This document shows positions 28,302 to 36,317 of a stretch of 64,000 nucleotides of DNA, in pieces (the stretch's first letter is position 1; the number at the start of each line of letters is the position of its first letter). This DNA comes from JAJFFW01 sp965263375 (GTDB lineage Bacteria > Pseudomonadota > Alphaproteobacteria > Caulobacterales > Parvularculaceae). The notes beneath the pieces are model-generated. The model was not told where the DNA came from. It worked only from the letters and a program-made list of their open reading frames with translations, and made no database searches. The stretch covers positions 1,488,001 through 1,552,000 of the forward strand of contig OZ253669.1 in NCBI GenBank assembly GCA_965263375.1, read 5' to 3'. The translations under genes and the position numbers were made by a program.

Positions 28302-29086
28302 ACGAGGAAGTCAACATTCTTCGGCCTGCCGCGACGACAGTTTTTTTAAGGGACCAAGACAACAAGCTTGAAGTTCTAATGGTGGAACGACATAGCGATA
28401 TCGCCTTTGCAGGCGGAGCAATGGTCTTTCCGGGCGGGCGTGTTGGGGAGGGTGATTTTGCGTCCGCGTGGCGTGATCATGCTGACGGCCTGGCTGGGGA
28501 TCAGCAGCTCGCCGCCGCTATGGTGGCGGCTGTGCGTGAAGCTTTTGAGGAAACGGGCATTTTGCTCGCCCGTTCCGAAGATAAATTACTGGATGCGGAA
28601 ACTGTTCAATCCTTACAGCAAGAACGCTCGGCAGTCGAAGACGATGATCAGTTCTTTTTAGATTTAATTCGTGGGAAAAATTTAAAGCTCGCTTGTGATC
28701 AACTGGTTTTCTTTGCCCATTGGCGCGCGCCAAAAGGATTTCATAAGCGCTTTGATACCCGATTTTTCGCCGCGCACGCCCCAAAGGGGCAGTCGCCAAT
28801 AGCGGATGGGCGCGAGGCAGTGACGACTTTATGGGCTTCGCCGCAACAGATTATTGATGATGCTGATCGTGACGTAAGGCGCGTTATATTCCCGACACGG
28901 CGCAATTTGGAGCTCATTGGGTTGGGCGAAAATGTGCAACAAGTTCTTGACGGCGCAAAGAACCGCCTAATTGAGCCGATTGAACCGCGGGTTGAACGCC
29001 GAGGTGACGAGCAATATCTCGTTATTCCCAGTCACCTTGGCTATCCGATTTGCGAAGAGAATATGCGAACTGCTGCTCGTTTTTAG
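28298..29086 (+). CDS. Nudix hydrolase (NUDT19-like)
   Basis: A 262-residue pyrophosphohydrolase. The Nudix helix-loop-helix shows REAFEETGILLAR, the REUxEExGU core that binds Mg2+, preceded by GGAMVFPGGRV. Total length and the long insertion between the two parts of the box fit the NUDT19/RP2-like group, some of which cleave CoA or acyl-CoA (family knowledge; the substrate here is unproven). It starts with GTG overlapping the small membrane gene, and its 3' end overlaps the HerA-like gene on the other strand by four bases. Confidence 0.88.
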   Translation: MNEEVNILRPAATTVFLRDQDNKLEVLMVERHSDIAFAGGAMVFPGGRVGEGDFASAWRDHADGLAGDQQLAAAMVAAVREAFEETGILLARSEDKLLDAETVQSLQQERSAVEDDDQFFLDLIRGKNLKLACDQLVFFAHWRAPKGFHKRFDTRFFAAHAPKGQSPIADGREAVTTLWASPQQIIDDADRDVRRVIFPTRRNLELIGLGENVQQVLDGAKNRLIEPIEPRVERRGDEQYLVIPSHLGYPICEENMRTAARF

Positions 29087-30579
29087 CGTCGCCTTAGGCC
29101 GCCTAATACACCGCGAATAAGCTCACGCGCGAGAGTGGATGATAAAGTGCGCACTGCAGATTTAATTGCGGCTTCTCCAACAGATTGACGATTTGAACGG
29201 CGACGCGGCGCGCTTTTTCTGCGTTGTGTTTGGCGTGATGGCTTTTGTTTGGCTTTTTTCTTTTTTGCAGGCGTTTTTTGTTCTGGCTCTGCGGCTTTGG
29301 TTTCTGTGCGTTGCTTTAATATTTCGTAAGCTGAGTGTCTGTCGATTGTTTGGTCATACTTGTCGCCCATTGACGAAAAAGCCATGGTCTCAGTGCGCTC
29401 TTTTTTTGTAATTGCTCCAAGACGTGATTGCGGCGGGCGAATAAGCGTGCGTTCTACAACGGACGGGACGCCTTTTTTGACAAGGCTAGATACAAGCGCC
29501 TCACCAATGCCAAGCTCGGTGATAACGTCAACAGTTTTAAACGCCGGGTTCGCCCGGAAAGTTTCAGCCGCGGCTTTCACAACTCTTTGCTCGCGCGGCG
29601 TAAAAGCGCGCAATGTATGTTGAATGCGGGTTGCAAGTTGGCTTGAGACGCTGTCTGGCACATCCATAGGGTTTTGGGTGACGAAAAAGACGCCAACACC
29701 TTTTGAGCGTATAAGGCGCACCACTTGTTCAATTTTTTCTAGTAACGCCTTTGGCGCGTCACGAAACAATAAATGCGCCTCGTCAAAGAAAAAGACGAGC
29801 TTTGGTTTGTCCATATCGCCGACTTCTGGAAGGTCTTCAAAAAGCTCTGATAAAAGCCACAGCAAGAAGGTTGCGTATAGTTTGGGCGCTTGCATTAATT
29901 TATCTGCGGCAAGAATATTAATGAAGCCTGCGCCTTCATCATCAGTGCGAAGAAAGTCTTCTAATTCAAGGGCTGTCTCGCCGAAGAATTTTTTAGCGCC
30001 TTGTTCTTCAAGGGCGAGAAGACGGCGTTGTATAGCGCCGATGGATGCTTTCGAGACATGACCATATTCGGCGCTCAGCTCGCTTGTACGCCCAGCGATT
30101 TCCACTAGCAGAGCGCGTAGGTCTTTTAAGTCGAGAAGTAGCAGGCCCTCATCATCTGCTAGGCGGAAGGCAAGTGTCAGCACTCCTTCTTGCGTATCAT
30201 TCAGGCCCAAAAGCCTCGACAACAAGAGGGGCCCCATTTGGGTGATTGTCGCGCGAATAGGGTGGCCCTTTTGGCCGTACAAATCCCAGAAACAAACCGG
30301 AAAGGCCTTCGGCTCATAGGGGGAAAGGCCAATGGTTTTTGCCCGCTCCAGCAGAAAATCTTTAAATTTGCCCGGCTGTGAAAGACCCGCCAAATCTCCT
30401 TTCACATCCGCAACGAAGACCGGAACACCCGCATTAGAAAAGCTTTCCGCCATGATTTGAAGCGTTACGGTTTTACCGGTGCCGGTCGCGCCGGCGATTA
30501 GCCCGTGGCGGTTTGCATATTTAAGATTGATATGCTGCTCTTTGGCGCCTTTGCCTATAAAAATATTATTTTGTGACAT
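29083..30579 (-). CDS. HerA-like ATPase, DUF853 family
   Basis: A 498-residue P-loop ATPase of the DUF853 (YjgR) family, related to HerA/FtsK helicases; the physiological role is not established. Walker A is GATGTGKT (near residues 31-38), Walker B is VFFFDEAHLLF (about residues 260-270), and VFFVTQNPMDVPDSV is a sensor-like segment. The C-terminus (from about residue 430) is a basic Lys/Arg/Gln-rich linker (KKKKAKQKPSRQTQRRK) and a short Arg-rich end, suggesting nucleic-acid or acidic-lipid contact. It converges on the Nudix gene. Confidence 0.9.
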   Translation of the reverse strand: MSQNNIFIGKGAKEQHINLKYANRHGLIAGATGTGKTVTLQIMAESFSNAGVPVFVADVKGDLAGLSQPGKFKDFLLERAKTIGLSPYEPKAFPVCFWDLYGQKGHPIRATITQMGPLLLSRLLGLNDTQEGVLTLAFRLADDEGLLLLDLKDLRALLVEIAGRTSELSAEYGHVSKASIGAIQRRLLALEEQGAKKFFGETALELEDFLRTDDEGAGFINILAADKLMQAPKLYATFLLWLLSELFEDLPEVGDMDKPKLVFFFDEAHLLFRDAPKALLEKIEQVVRLIRSKGVGVFFVTQNPMDVPDSVSSQLATRIQHTLRAFTPREQRVVKAAAETFRANPAFKTVDVITELGIGEALVSSLVKKGVPSVVERTLIRPPQSRLGAITKKERTETMAFSSMGDKYDQTIDRHSAYEILKQRTETKAAEPEQKTPAKKKKAKQKPSRQTQRRKSAPRRRSNRQSVGEAAIKSAVRTLSSTLARELIRGVLGGLRRR

Positions 30580-30901
30580 ATGTTGCTAAAAACCTGCCGG
30601 TTTGTGGTTGGATTCCCGCAATTGTAGGGGGATATGATGTCATTTTTGACCAGGCTTTTGTTATCATTTGGAAAAGTCGGGGAATGTCAAAATTTTGTCG
30701 TTTACCGTTAAACTTAAAAAAGGTAAAACTGTCCCGATTCCAGTGCCGAAAGCCCGTCCGATTGGATGGTGTAGAGTAAGAGCGTCACAGGATTCGGTGA
30801 GTAAGAACAGTTGAGTATTAACAATGCCCATCCTTTATGGGCGTGCATGAAACATAGCAATTTGCATAACCAAGACGGTTAAACCAAAAAGGACGGGGCA
30901 A

Positions 30902-31360
30902 ATGTTGAGAATTATCCTTATTATTTTAGTTGCGCTTGCAGCCATTGTTGGTCTGATGAAACTTACAGGCAATGAAGACAAGCTAAAAGATGCTGCTGGT
31001 GCAGCAACAGAAGCTGTTGAAGGCGCAGTTGACGCTGCTGGCGACGTTGCTGATGAAGCAGTTGAAGCAGCCGGTGACGTTGCTGATGCGGCTGGCGATG
31101 CAGCTGGAGACGCAGTTGACGCTGCTGGTGATGCTGTTGACGGCGCAATGGAAGCAGCTGGCGATGCTGTTGAAGCAGTAGAAGACGCTGTTGCTGGTGA
31201 AGCTGAAGAAGCAGTCGAAGGCGCTGAAGCTGCTGCGGAAGCGGCTGCTGAAGAAGTTGCTGACGAAGCTGCTGAGGTTGTCGAAGAAGCCGCTGAAGAA
31301 GCAGCGACACAAGTTGAAGACGCTGCTGCTGCTGTTGAAGGCGCTATCAAAGCCGAATAA
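30902..31360 (+). CDS. Ala/Asp/Glu/Val-rich membrane-anchored protein with 11-residue repeats
   Basis: A 152-residue low-complexity protein. An N-terminal hydrophobic helix (residues 2-20) is followed by about 130 residues made almost only of Ala, Val, Asp, Glu and Gly. An 11-residue period is visible (AAGDVADEAVE, AAGDVADAAGD, AAGDAVDAAGD, AVDGAMEAAGD), as in LEA proteins, apolipoproteins and synuclein, all of which form amphipathic helices. GGACGGGG lies just upstream of the ATG and a strong terminator follows, so it is a well-defined single gene. A membrane- or stress-protective role is inference. Confidence 0.85.
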   Translation: MLRIILIILVALAAIVGLMKLTGNEDKLKDAAGAATEAVEGAVDAAGDVADEAVEAAGDVADAAGDAAGDAVDAAGDAVDGAMEAAGDAVEAVEDAVAGEAEEAVEGAEAAAEAAAEEVADEAAEVVEEAAEEAATQVEDAAAAVEGAIKAE

Positions 31361-31390
31361 TTTATCTCAAAATTGAGATCTAAATTTTAT

Positions 31391-31422
31391 AAACGCCGCT
31401 CCATTAGGGGCGGCGTTTTTTA
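31391..31422 (+). terminator. Rho-independent terminator after the 11-residue-repeat gene
   Basis: An 11-bp stem (31392-31402 with 31407-31417, one G-U pair) with a four-base loop merges into a run of T residues. It lies 31 bp after the stop codon. Confidence 0.88.
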
Positions 31423-31437
31423 TTATTCAATCAAAAA

Positions 31438-31456
31438 CCTCCACCTCTGGTGGAGG
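31438..31456 (+). repeat. Perfect 8-bp-arm palindromic repeat, copy 1
   Basis: CCTCCACC pairs with GGTGGAGG around TCT. A near-identical copy (one mismatch) is at 31782-31800 in the same orientation. The two copies bracket the repeat cluster. Confidence 0.85.
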
Positions 31457-31539
31457 ATTGGACGCGTTCTAGATTGTAGATAGGAGACCGCAGTTTGTCT
31501 TCGTTATCAGCTTGTTAAAACCTACAGTTGGCGGTTTTT

Positions 31540-31593
31540 CCTCCCTCGCTTGCGAGGGAGGTGATCCGCGCGGAAGGCGCGGATCGGAGGGGG
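31540..31593 (+). repeat. REP-like element, arm 1 of an inverted pair
   Basis: It contains two stems: CTCCCTCG with CGAGGGAG (31541-31560) and a second around GATCCGCG/CGCGGATC (31563-31585), then GGAGGGGG. The layout mirrors the reverse complement of 31645-31692: both have C-rich hairpin, GGAGGTG, second hairpin, then CGGAGGGGG. Confidence 0.75.
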
Positions 31594-31644
31594 GATGCGG
31601 TCTATGATATCATGATGGGCCTGAGTAATTTGAACACAGTTTCG

Positions 31645-31692
31645 CCCCCTCCGCCGGCTTCGCCGACACCTCCCCCGTGAAACGGGGGAGGA
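31645..31692 (-). repeat. REP-like element, arm 2 of an inverted pair
   Basis: In reverse complement this reads C-rich hairpin (CTCCCCCG with CGGGGGAG), GGTGT, a second hairpin (CGGCGAAGCCG) and GGAGGGGG, matching arm 1 in order but with different stem bases. About 50 bp separates the arms. Confidence 0.75.
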
Positions 31693-31709
31693 GAACTGAG
31701 ACGCTCGTT

Positions 31710-31765
31710 GATCCAAAGACCGCCTCTGGCGGTCCCAGATCCAAAGACCGCCTCTGGCGGTCCCA
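31710..31765 (+). repeat. Perfect 28-bp tandem duplication carrying a hairpin
   Basis: Bases 31710-31737 and 31738-31765 are identical. Each unit contains GACCGCC-TCT-GGCGGTC, a 7-bp stem with a TCT loop, the same centre as the palindromes at 31438 and 31782. Confidence 0.9.
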
Positions 31766-31781
31766 AGCGAAGCGTTTCAAA

Positions 31782-31800
31782 CCTCAACCTCTGGTGGAGG
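31782..31800 (+). repeat. Palindromic repeat, copy 2 (one mismatch)
   Basis: CCTCAACC-TCT-GGTGGAGG, differing by one base from the perfect palindrome at 31438-31456 and lying in the same orientation. Confidence 0.8.
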
Positions 31801-31909
31801 TCAGTGACTTGGCTTATAGTTAATCGCTTACCTAAAATGTTTCACGAAAGCTTAACCGCTCTGCAAGGCCGCTTGGCGATAAATAGGTTATTTGGCAAAG
31901 CGAGCATTT

Positions 31910-32251
31910 ATGGGCGGTATCGATTTAAATCATCTCGAAAAATATGTTTGCGGAGACGTAGCCCTTCGCACCGAGATTTTAGGCTTGTTTGAAGAACAAA
32001 TGCGTACGCTTTTGTCGACGCTTAATATCAAAGCCGTCGATCAAGATTGGCATGATTTAATGCACGCAATGAAAGGCGCCGCACGCGGTGTGGGCGCTTG
32101 GACCCTTGGCGAGGTTTGCGAAAAAGGGGAAGGGCTAATCGGTGAGCGCACTGAAAACTTCTATGAGGAACGCACCGCGCTGGCGGCGGAGCTGTGCGAG
32201 CGCGCCGCCCAAGTCGCTGCTGAGGCGCAGCGCTTGCGCGAGGCGGCGTAG
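31910..32251 (+). CDS. Stand-alone Hpt-domain phosphotransfer protein
   Basis: A 113-residue all-helical protein. LMHAMKGAARGVGAWTL matches the Hpt signature H-x-x-K-G-x-x-x-x-x-G, with His52 as the likely phosphorylated residue. Such proteins relay phosphate between hybrid-kinase receiver domains and response regulators. The ATG at 31910 is preferred; a TTG six codons upstream (31892) is in frame. No kinase is adjacent; a hybrid kinase without its own Hpt is encoded at 53806-56208, but a link between them is only a guess. A bidirectional terminator separates it from folE. Confidence 0.82.
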   Translation: MGGIDLNHLEKYVCGDVALRTEILGLFEEQMRTLLSTLNIKAVDQDWHDLMHAMKGAARGVGAWTLGEVCEKGEGLIGERTENFYEERTALAAELCERAAQVAAEAQRLREAA

Positions 32252-32266
32252 AATTTTTCGCTGTAT

Positions 32267-32297
32267 AAAAAGCGGGTTTGAATAAAGCCCGCTTTTA
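32267..32297. terminator. Bidirectional terminator between the Hpt gene and folE
   Basis: AAAAGCGGG(T) at 32268-32277 pairs with (G)CCCGCTTTT at 32287-32296. It has A-rich and T-rich flanks on both sides, so it can end the converging Hpt and rib-folE transcripts. Confidence 0.85.
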
Positions 32298-32302
32298 AAG
32301 CC

Positions 32303-32905
32303 TTACTGGCCAATCAAACGGTAAAACCGCGTCTCCATATTGACATCATCTTTAAACTCACCGGTCATAGCGCGCGTGACGCAAGCAACATCTTGTTTGT
32401 GTACGCCTCTTGTGGAAATACAAAAATGTTGCGCGTCGATAAGAACAGCGACCCCGCGAGGGTTTAGCGTTTCCTCTATCACTTGTGCGATTTGGTTGGT
32501 CAAAATTTCCTGGCTTTGAAGTCGCTTTGCGTAAGCATCAACAACGCGCGCGATTTTAGAAATGCCTACGACCTTATCAGACGGCAAATAAGCGACATGG
32601 GCGACGCCGATAATGGGATTAATATGGTGTTCACAGTGGGATTCAATGCGAATGTCTTTTAACAGGACGATATCGTCGTAGCCTTCAACTTCTTCGAAAG
32701 TGCGTGACAATATCGCCGCCGGGTCTTCATTATATCCTGAAAGAAACTCTTCATAGGCATCGACAAAACGCTTTGGCGTATCAATTAGCCCCTCGCGATT
32801 AGGATCTTCGCCAAAATATGAAAGCAGCGTGCGAACGGCTTCTTCTGCTGCGTGTCGATCTGGTTTTGCGATATTTTCATTGAGCGGAATTGTTTCTGCA
32901 CTCAT
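32303..32905 (-). CDS. folE: GTP cyclohydrolase I
   Basis: This homodecameric enzyme converts GTP to dihydroneopterin triphosphate, the first step of folate synthesis. The 200-residue length is normal. The zinc and active-site motifs ESHCEHH and the later QHFCISTRGV are intact, as is the C-terminal ETRFYRLIG. It starts three bases after the ribH stop codon, so it is the last gene of the riboflavin operon. Folate and riboflavin synthesis both consume GTP, but riboflavin needs cyclohydrolase II (RibA), which is not in this window. Confidence 0.97.
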   Translation of the reverse strand: MSAETIPLNENIAKPDRHAAEEAVRTLLSYFGEDPNREGLIDTPKRFVDAYEEFLSGYNEDPAAILSRTFEEVEGYDDIVLLKDIRIESHCEHHINPIIGVAHVAYLPSDKVVGISKIARVVDAYAKRLQSQEILTNQIAQVIEETLNPRGVAVLIDAQHFCISTRGVHKQDVACVTRAMTGEFKDDVNMETRFYRLIGQ

Positions 32906-32908
32906 AAC

Positions 32909-33382
32909 TTAGTTCTCCTCAATCATCCGGGCTAGGTTGACGGTTTCAATCGCCGTCAAAACTGCTTCTGCGCCCTTATTGCCAGCTTTTGTGCCAGCTC
33001 TTTCAATCGCTTGTTCAATTGTGTCGACGGTTAATACGCCAAAGGCGACAGGAACACCCGCTTCACGCATGACCGCTGAAAGGCCGCGTGCGGCCTCGCC
33101 AGCAACATAATCGAAATGCGGCGTCGCCCCGCGAATAACACAGCCTAGGGCGACCACAGCATCATACCGCCTAGTTTTCGCCAACTGATTAGCGATAAAG
33201 GGCAGCTCATAAGCGCCAGGCGCGACGGCGACATCAATCGCATTCGCATCAATGCCGTGGCGCACCGCTGCGTCCTTAGCGCCAGCAAGAAGACGCTCGG
33301 TGATAAAGTCATTCCACCGCGTTGTGACGATTGCGAGCTTTAGTCCTGCGCCGCTTACCTGTCCTTCGAAAATTTTTCCCAT
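32909..33382 (-). CDS. ribH: 6,7-dimethyl-8-ribityllumazine synthase
   Basis: It condenses 3,4-dihydroxybutanone phosphate with the ribityl-aminopyrimidine to make lumazine, the penultimate riboflavin step, as a large icosahedral or decameric assembly. The 157-residue protein shows the substrate-binding region PGAYELPF, GCVIRGATPHFDYVAGEAARGL and GVLTVDTIEQAIERAG, with the catalytic His in the HFDYV segment. It lies 21 bp after ribB and three bases before folE. Confidence 0.97.
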   Translation of the reverse strand: MGKIFEGQVSGAGLKLAIVTTRWNDFITERLLAGAKDAAVRHGIDANAIDVAVAPGAYELPFIANQLAKTRRYDAVVALGCVIRGATPHFDYVAGEAARGLSAVMREAGVPVAFGVLTVDTIEQAIERAGTKAGNKGAEAVLTAIETVNLARMIEEN

Positions 33383-33403
33383 TTTAAAAATCCTTGTAAG
33401 GCC

Positions 33404-34048
33404 TTAAACGGCGACGTTTAAGTCGTTCGCTGTTTCTTGCGCGCGGCGATATTTGGCAAGATCCGCAACGGTGATGATCTTCAGCCCATGTTTTTCAGCA
33501 AAGACCTCTAGATCGGGAAGACGCGCCATTGTTCCATCATCATTCATAACCTCCACAATCACCGCAGCCGGCGTCAGTTCGGCCAGGGTGGCAAGGTCAA
33601 CGCTTGCTTCGGTCTGTCCGTCCCGTTCAAGAACGCCGCCCTGTCTTGCGCGCAAAGGGAACATATGGCCCGGGGACACAATGTCGGTTGGTTTTGCATT
33701 AGGGTTTACAAGTGTACGAATTGTATGGGCTCTGTCCGCGGCGGAAATGCCGGTGGTGACGCCTTCGGCGGCCTCAACTGATACCGTAAATCGCGTGCCA
33801 AAACCCGCCTGATTATCTTGGTCGGGCACCATAAGCGGCAGATTGAACCGATCAACAAGAGCTGGCGCCATAGCGCAGCAAATCAGGCCGCGGCCTTCCT
33901 TAGCAAAGAAGTTTACGATTTCGGGGGTAACGAAATCCGCGGCGATTGTTAGATCCCCTTCGTTTTCGCGATCTTCGTCATCGACGATGATCACGATTTC
34001 CCCATTACTGTAGGCTTGTATCGCCTCTTCTATAGACGCAATCGGCAT
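33404..34048 (-). CDS. ribB: 3,4-dihydroxy-2-butanone 4-phosphate synthase
   Basis: It makes the four-carbon unit of riboflavin from ribulose 5-phosphate. The 214-residue protein has the metal-binding DDEDRENEGDL and the SPGHMFPLRARQGGVLER region with catalytic His and Arg. It is the stand-alone form: the C-terminal GTP cyclohydrolase II half found in RibBA fusions, common in alphaproteobacteria, is absent. Its ATG overlaps the ribE stop codon by one base. Confidence 0.96.
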   Translation of the reverse strand: MPIASIEEAIQAYSNGEIVIIVDDEDRENEGDLTIAADFVTPEIVNFFAKEGRGLICCAMAPALVDRFNLPLMVPDQDNQAGFGTRFTVSVEAAEGVTTGISAADRAHTIRTLVNPNAKPTDIVSPGHMFPLRARQGGVLERDGQTEASVDLATLAELTPAAVIVEVMNDDGTMARLPDLEVFAEKHGLKIITVADLAKYRRAQETANDLNVAV

Positions 34049-34728
34049 TAACCCGCTCCTTGGTTTGTAAATCCGTGCTGTGATAAAAATTCTGCTGATA
34101 TTCCGCCTGAGCTTACGGACTTTGCATCACCGTCAGGCAGACGAGCCGTGACCAGCCGCTCCAAATACTTAGCTAAAATATCGACTTCTAGATTGACCCG
34201 ATCTCCGGGCTTTTTACTTGGCTGGATGATCTTTTGCTGGGAATAAGCGATTAGGGTAACATTGAACCAATCCTCGCCGACATCGACGACGGTAAGCGAT
34301 GTGCCGTCAATCGCAATAAATCCTTTGGGCGCGATATAGCGCATCAACGCCTGCGGCGTTTTAATCGTCATCCATAAAGCGTCTTCGTCTTTACGGAAAT
34401 GGTCGATAACGCCTGTGTCATCGATATGGCCTTGAACGAAGTGACCGCCCATCCGCGTCGTAGGAGTTAAGGAGCGCTCCAGGTTTACAGGGGCGCCAGC
34501 GGTCAAATCTCCAAGATTAGATTTCACTCTTGTTTCTGGGGCGAGGCCGACATCAAAGCTGTCGCCGGTAAAAGCCGTGACCGTTAGGCAGACGCCATTA
34601 ACAGCGATGGAATCGCCAAGTATGACACCTTCCAAAACCTTTTGGGCGCTGATGGTCATTTCATAGCTGTCGCCGCTACGGCGAACTGTTTTAACGGCGC
34701 CCATCTCTTCCACAAGCCCTGTGAACAT
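34048..34728 (-). CDS. ribE: Riboflavin synthase, alpha chain
   Basis: It dismutates two lumazine molecules into riboflavin and the ribityl-aminopyrimidine. The 226-residue protein has the tandem lumazine-binding layout: MFTGLVEEMG and VNGVCLTV in the first domain, GGHFVQGHID and IDGTSLTV in the second. It overlaps ribD upstream and ribB downstream by one base each (TAATG), so all three are coupled. Confidence 0.97.
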   Translation of the reverse strand: MFTGLVEEMGAVKTVRRSGDSYEMTISAQKVLEGVILGDSIAVNGVCLTVTAFTGDSFDVGLAPETRVKSNLGDLTAGAPVNLERSLTPTTRMGGHFVQGHIDDTGVIDHFRKDEDALWMTIKTPQALMRYIAPKGFIAIDGTSLTVVDVGEDWFNVTLIAYSQQKIIQPSKKPGDRVNLEVDILAKYLERLVTARLPDGDAKSVSSGGISAEFLSQHGFTNQGAG

Positions 34729-35906
34729 TAACCGCTCTCCTTTGTCGTGTCTTGTGGCTTACGCGCAAGGCCGCGGATTAGATAATCAGAACCAAGATGC
34801 TCTGTTTCTACCTCGTCAAGTCGTAACGCATCGTCCAATCGATCTGCGCCGAGCCCGCCGATTGGGGCCAGGCCTGCGCCGCCAATCACCATAGGCGCAA
34901 TGAACGCCCAAACCTCATCAACCAAGCCTGCATCGAAATAGGCACCAAGGACGTTTGCGCCGCCTTCTATTAAAACGCTTTGGCAACCTTGCGATTTTAA
35001 GGAAATGAGAAGGCTTTCAGCGTCTGGCCGACGATTTTGATCGCTCGCGACGGGAAGAATTTGAACGCCATGTTCTTCAAATTGTTTGCGCTTTTGAGGT
35101 GTGATTGAAGATGTAACGGCGATGAGCGCGCCGGGGCTGGTGCGGTCATAGGCTTTTGCGCCGGGCGCCGTGCGGGCGTTACTGTCCATTACCACGCGAA
35201 GGGGCTGTATGCGCTCTTGAAAATCATTATAAAGATAATCTGTTGGAACATCTTCTGGACGGGCCGTCAACGCAGGGTCATCGGCGATCACCGTGTCGGC
35301 GCCGACTATAATAGCGTCGCACAAACGGCGTAAATCATGACCGCGCATTCGCGCTTCAGCACCGGTGATCCACTGGCTATGCCCGGTGCGACTTGCGATT
35401 TTGCCGTCAAGGCTCATTGCAAACTTCGCAATAACATAGGGGCGATCGCTGTTGACGTTATGCAGCCAAATACGATTAAGCTTGCATGCTTCATCTTTTA
35501 AAATTCCGCAGTGTACGGCTATACCCGCTTCTTTAAGAGTGCTCGCGCCCCCAGCAGCAAGGGGGTTAGGATCGCCAAGCGCATAGAAGACTTCTTTAAC
35601 CCCGTTTTGGATAAGGGCTTGTGAGCAAGGGGGGGTGCGGCCAAAGTGATTGCAGGGTTCAAGTGTGACGTAAACACTTGCGTCTTTGGCGCTTTGACCC
35701 GCGGCCTTAAGGGCGGCGACTTCGGCATGATCGCGGCCTGGGCCCATATGCCAACCCTCGCCGATAATCGCGCCATTTTTCACCACCACGCATCCGACAA
35801 CCGGATTGGGGGATGTTAGCCCATGACCGCGTGCAGCAAGGTCCAACGCACGCCGCATATAGGCTGCGTGATGCTCCTCTGTCATATGGTCTTGGGCGTC
35901 GCCCAT
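34728..35906 (-). CDS. ribD: Riboflavin biosynthesis deaminase/reductase RibD
   Basis: A bifunctional enzyme: the N-terminal zinc deaminase (HAEVAAL, EPCNHFGRTPPC) and C-terminal NADPH reductase (KFAMSLDGKIA, LIEGGANVLGAYF) turn the GTP-derived pyrimidine into the ribitylamino form. The start is uncertain: the ATG at 35906 follows directly on a T-run of a terminator hairpin, the ATG at 35885 also gives a normal N-terminus, and the frame continues up to a TTG at 36005 without homologous sequence. It is the first gene of ribD-ribE-ribB-ribH-folE and lies behind an FMN riboswitch. Confidence 0.95.
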   Translation of the reverse strand: MGDAQDHMTEEHHAAYMRRALDLAARGHGLTSPNPVVGCVVVKNGAIIGEGWHMGPGRDHAEVAALKAAGQSAKDASVYVTLEPCNHFGRTPPCSQALIQNGVKEVFYALGDPNPLAAGGASTLKEAGIAVHCGILKDEACKLNRIWLHNVNSDRPYVIAKFAMSLDGKIASRTGHSQWITGAEARMRGHDLRRLCDAIIVGADTVIADDPALTARPEDVPTDYLYNDFQERIQPLRVVMDSNARTAPGAKAYDRTSPGALIAVTSSITPQKRKQFEEHGVQILPVASDQNRRPDAESLLISLKSQGCQSVLIEGGANVLGAYFDAGLVDEVWAFIAPMVIGGAGLAPIGGLGADRLDDALRLDEVETEHLGSDYLIRGLARKPQDTTKESG

Positions 35907-35936
35907 AAAAAAACCCCGTCGCACGTTGCTTCGGGG
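35907..35936 (-). terminator. Intrinsic terminator of the FMN riboswitch expression platform
   Basis: On the minus strand CCCCG (35936-35932) pairs with CGGGG (35918-35914), followed by seven T residues ending exactly at the ATG at 35906. It is 129 bp downstream of the riboswitch aptamer. Premature termination when FMN is bound is the expected use. Confidence 0.7.
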
Positions 35937-36064
35937 CCCATCGCGATTAATTGGACGGCTATTAGCTAATGACGAGGAGGTTGCGTAATTAAGGCGTTCT
36001 AACAAAACGCCTAAAGTGCAACACTATCCGTCATGACAGCCTAGTAGCGTCAATCCTATCGCGC

Positions 36065-36228
<164 letters not shown>

Positions 36229-36317
36229 AATATTTACGGCTTTCCACCGTAATACTTTACATATCAATCACTGAATAATATTTCAAGTGTTCACAGCACT
36301 CCTAAGGTCAGGCCGCA

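Noticed and set aside
30835..31350. Long open frames on the minus strand opposite the 11-residue-repeat gene (Ala/Ser-, Leu/Gln- or Cys/Phe-rich)
   Set aside because: They are by-products of the biased codons of the repeat gene on the plus strand; there is no ribosome-binding site or sensible protein.
31710..31765. Tandem 28-bp repeat considered as a CRISPR array
   Set aside because: The two copies abut with no spacer between them, there are only two, and no cas genes are nearby.
35907..36005. Extension of ribD to the TTG at 36005
   Set aside because: It would translate through the riboswitch terminator hairpin and adds residues not found in RibD.
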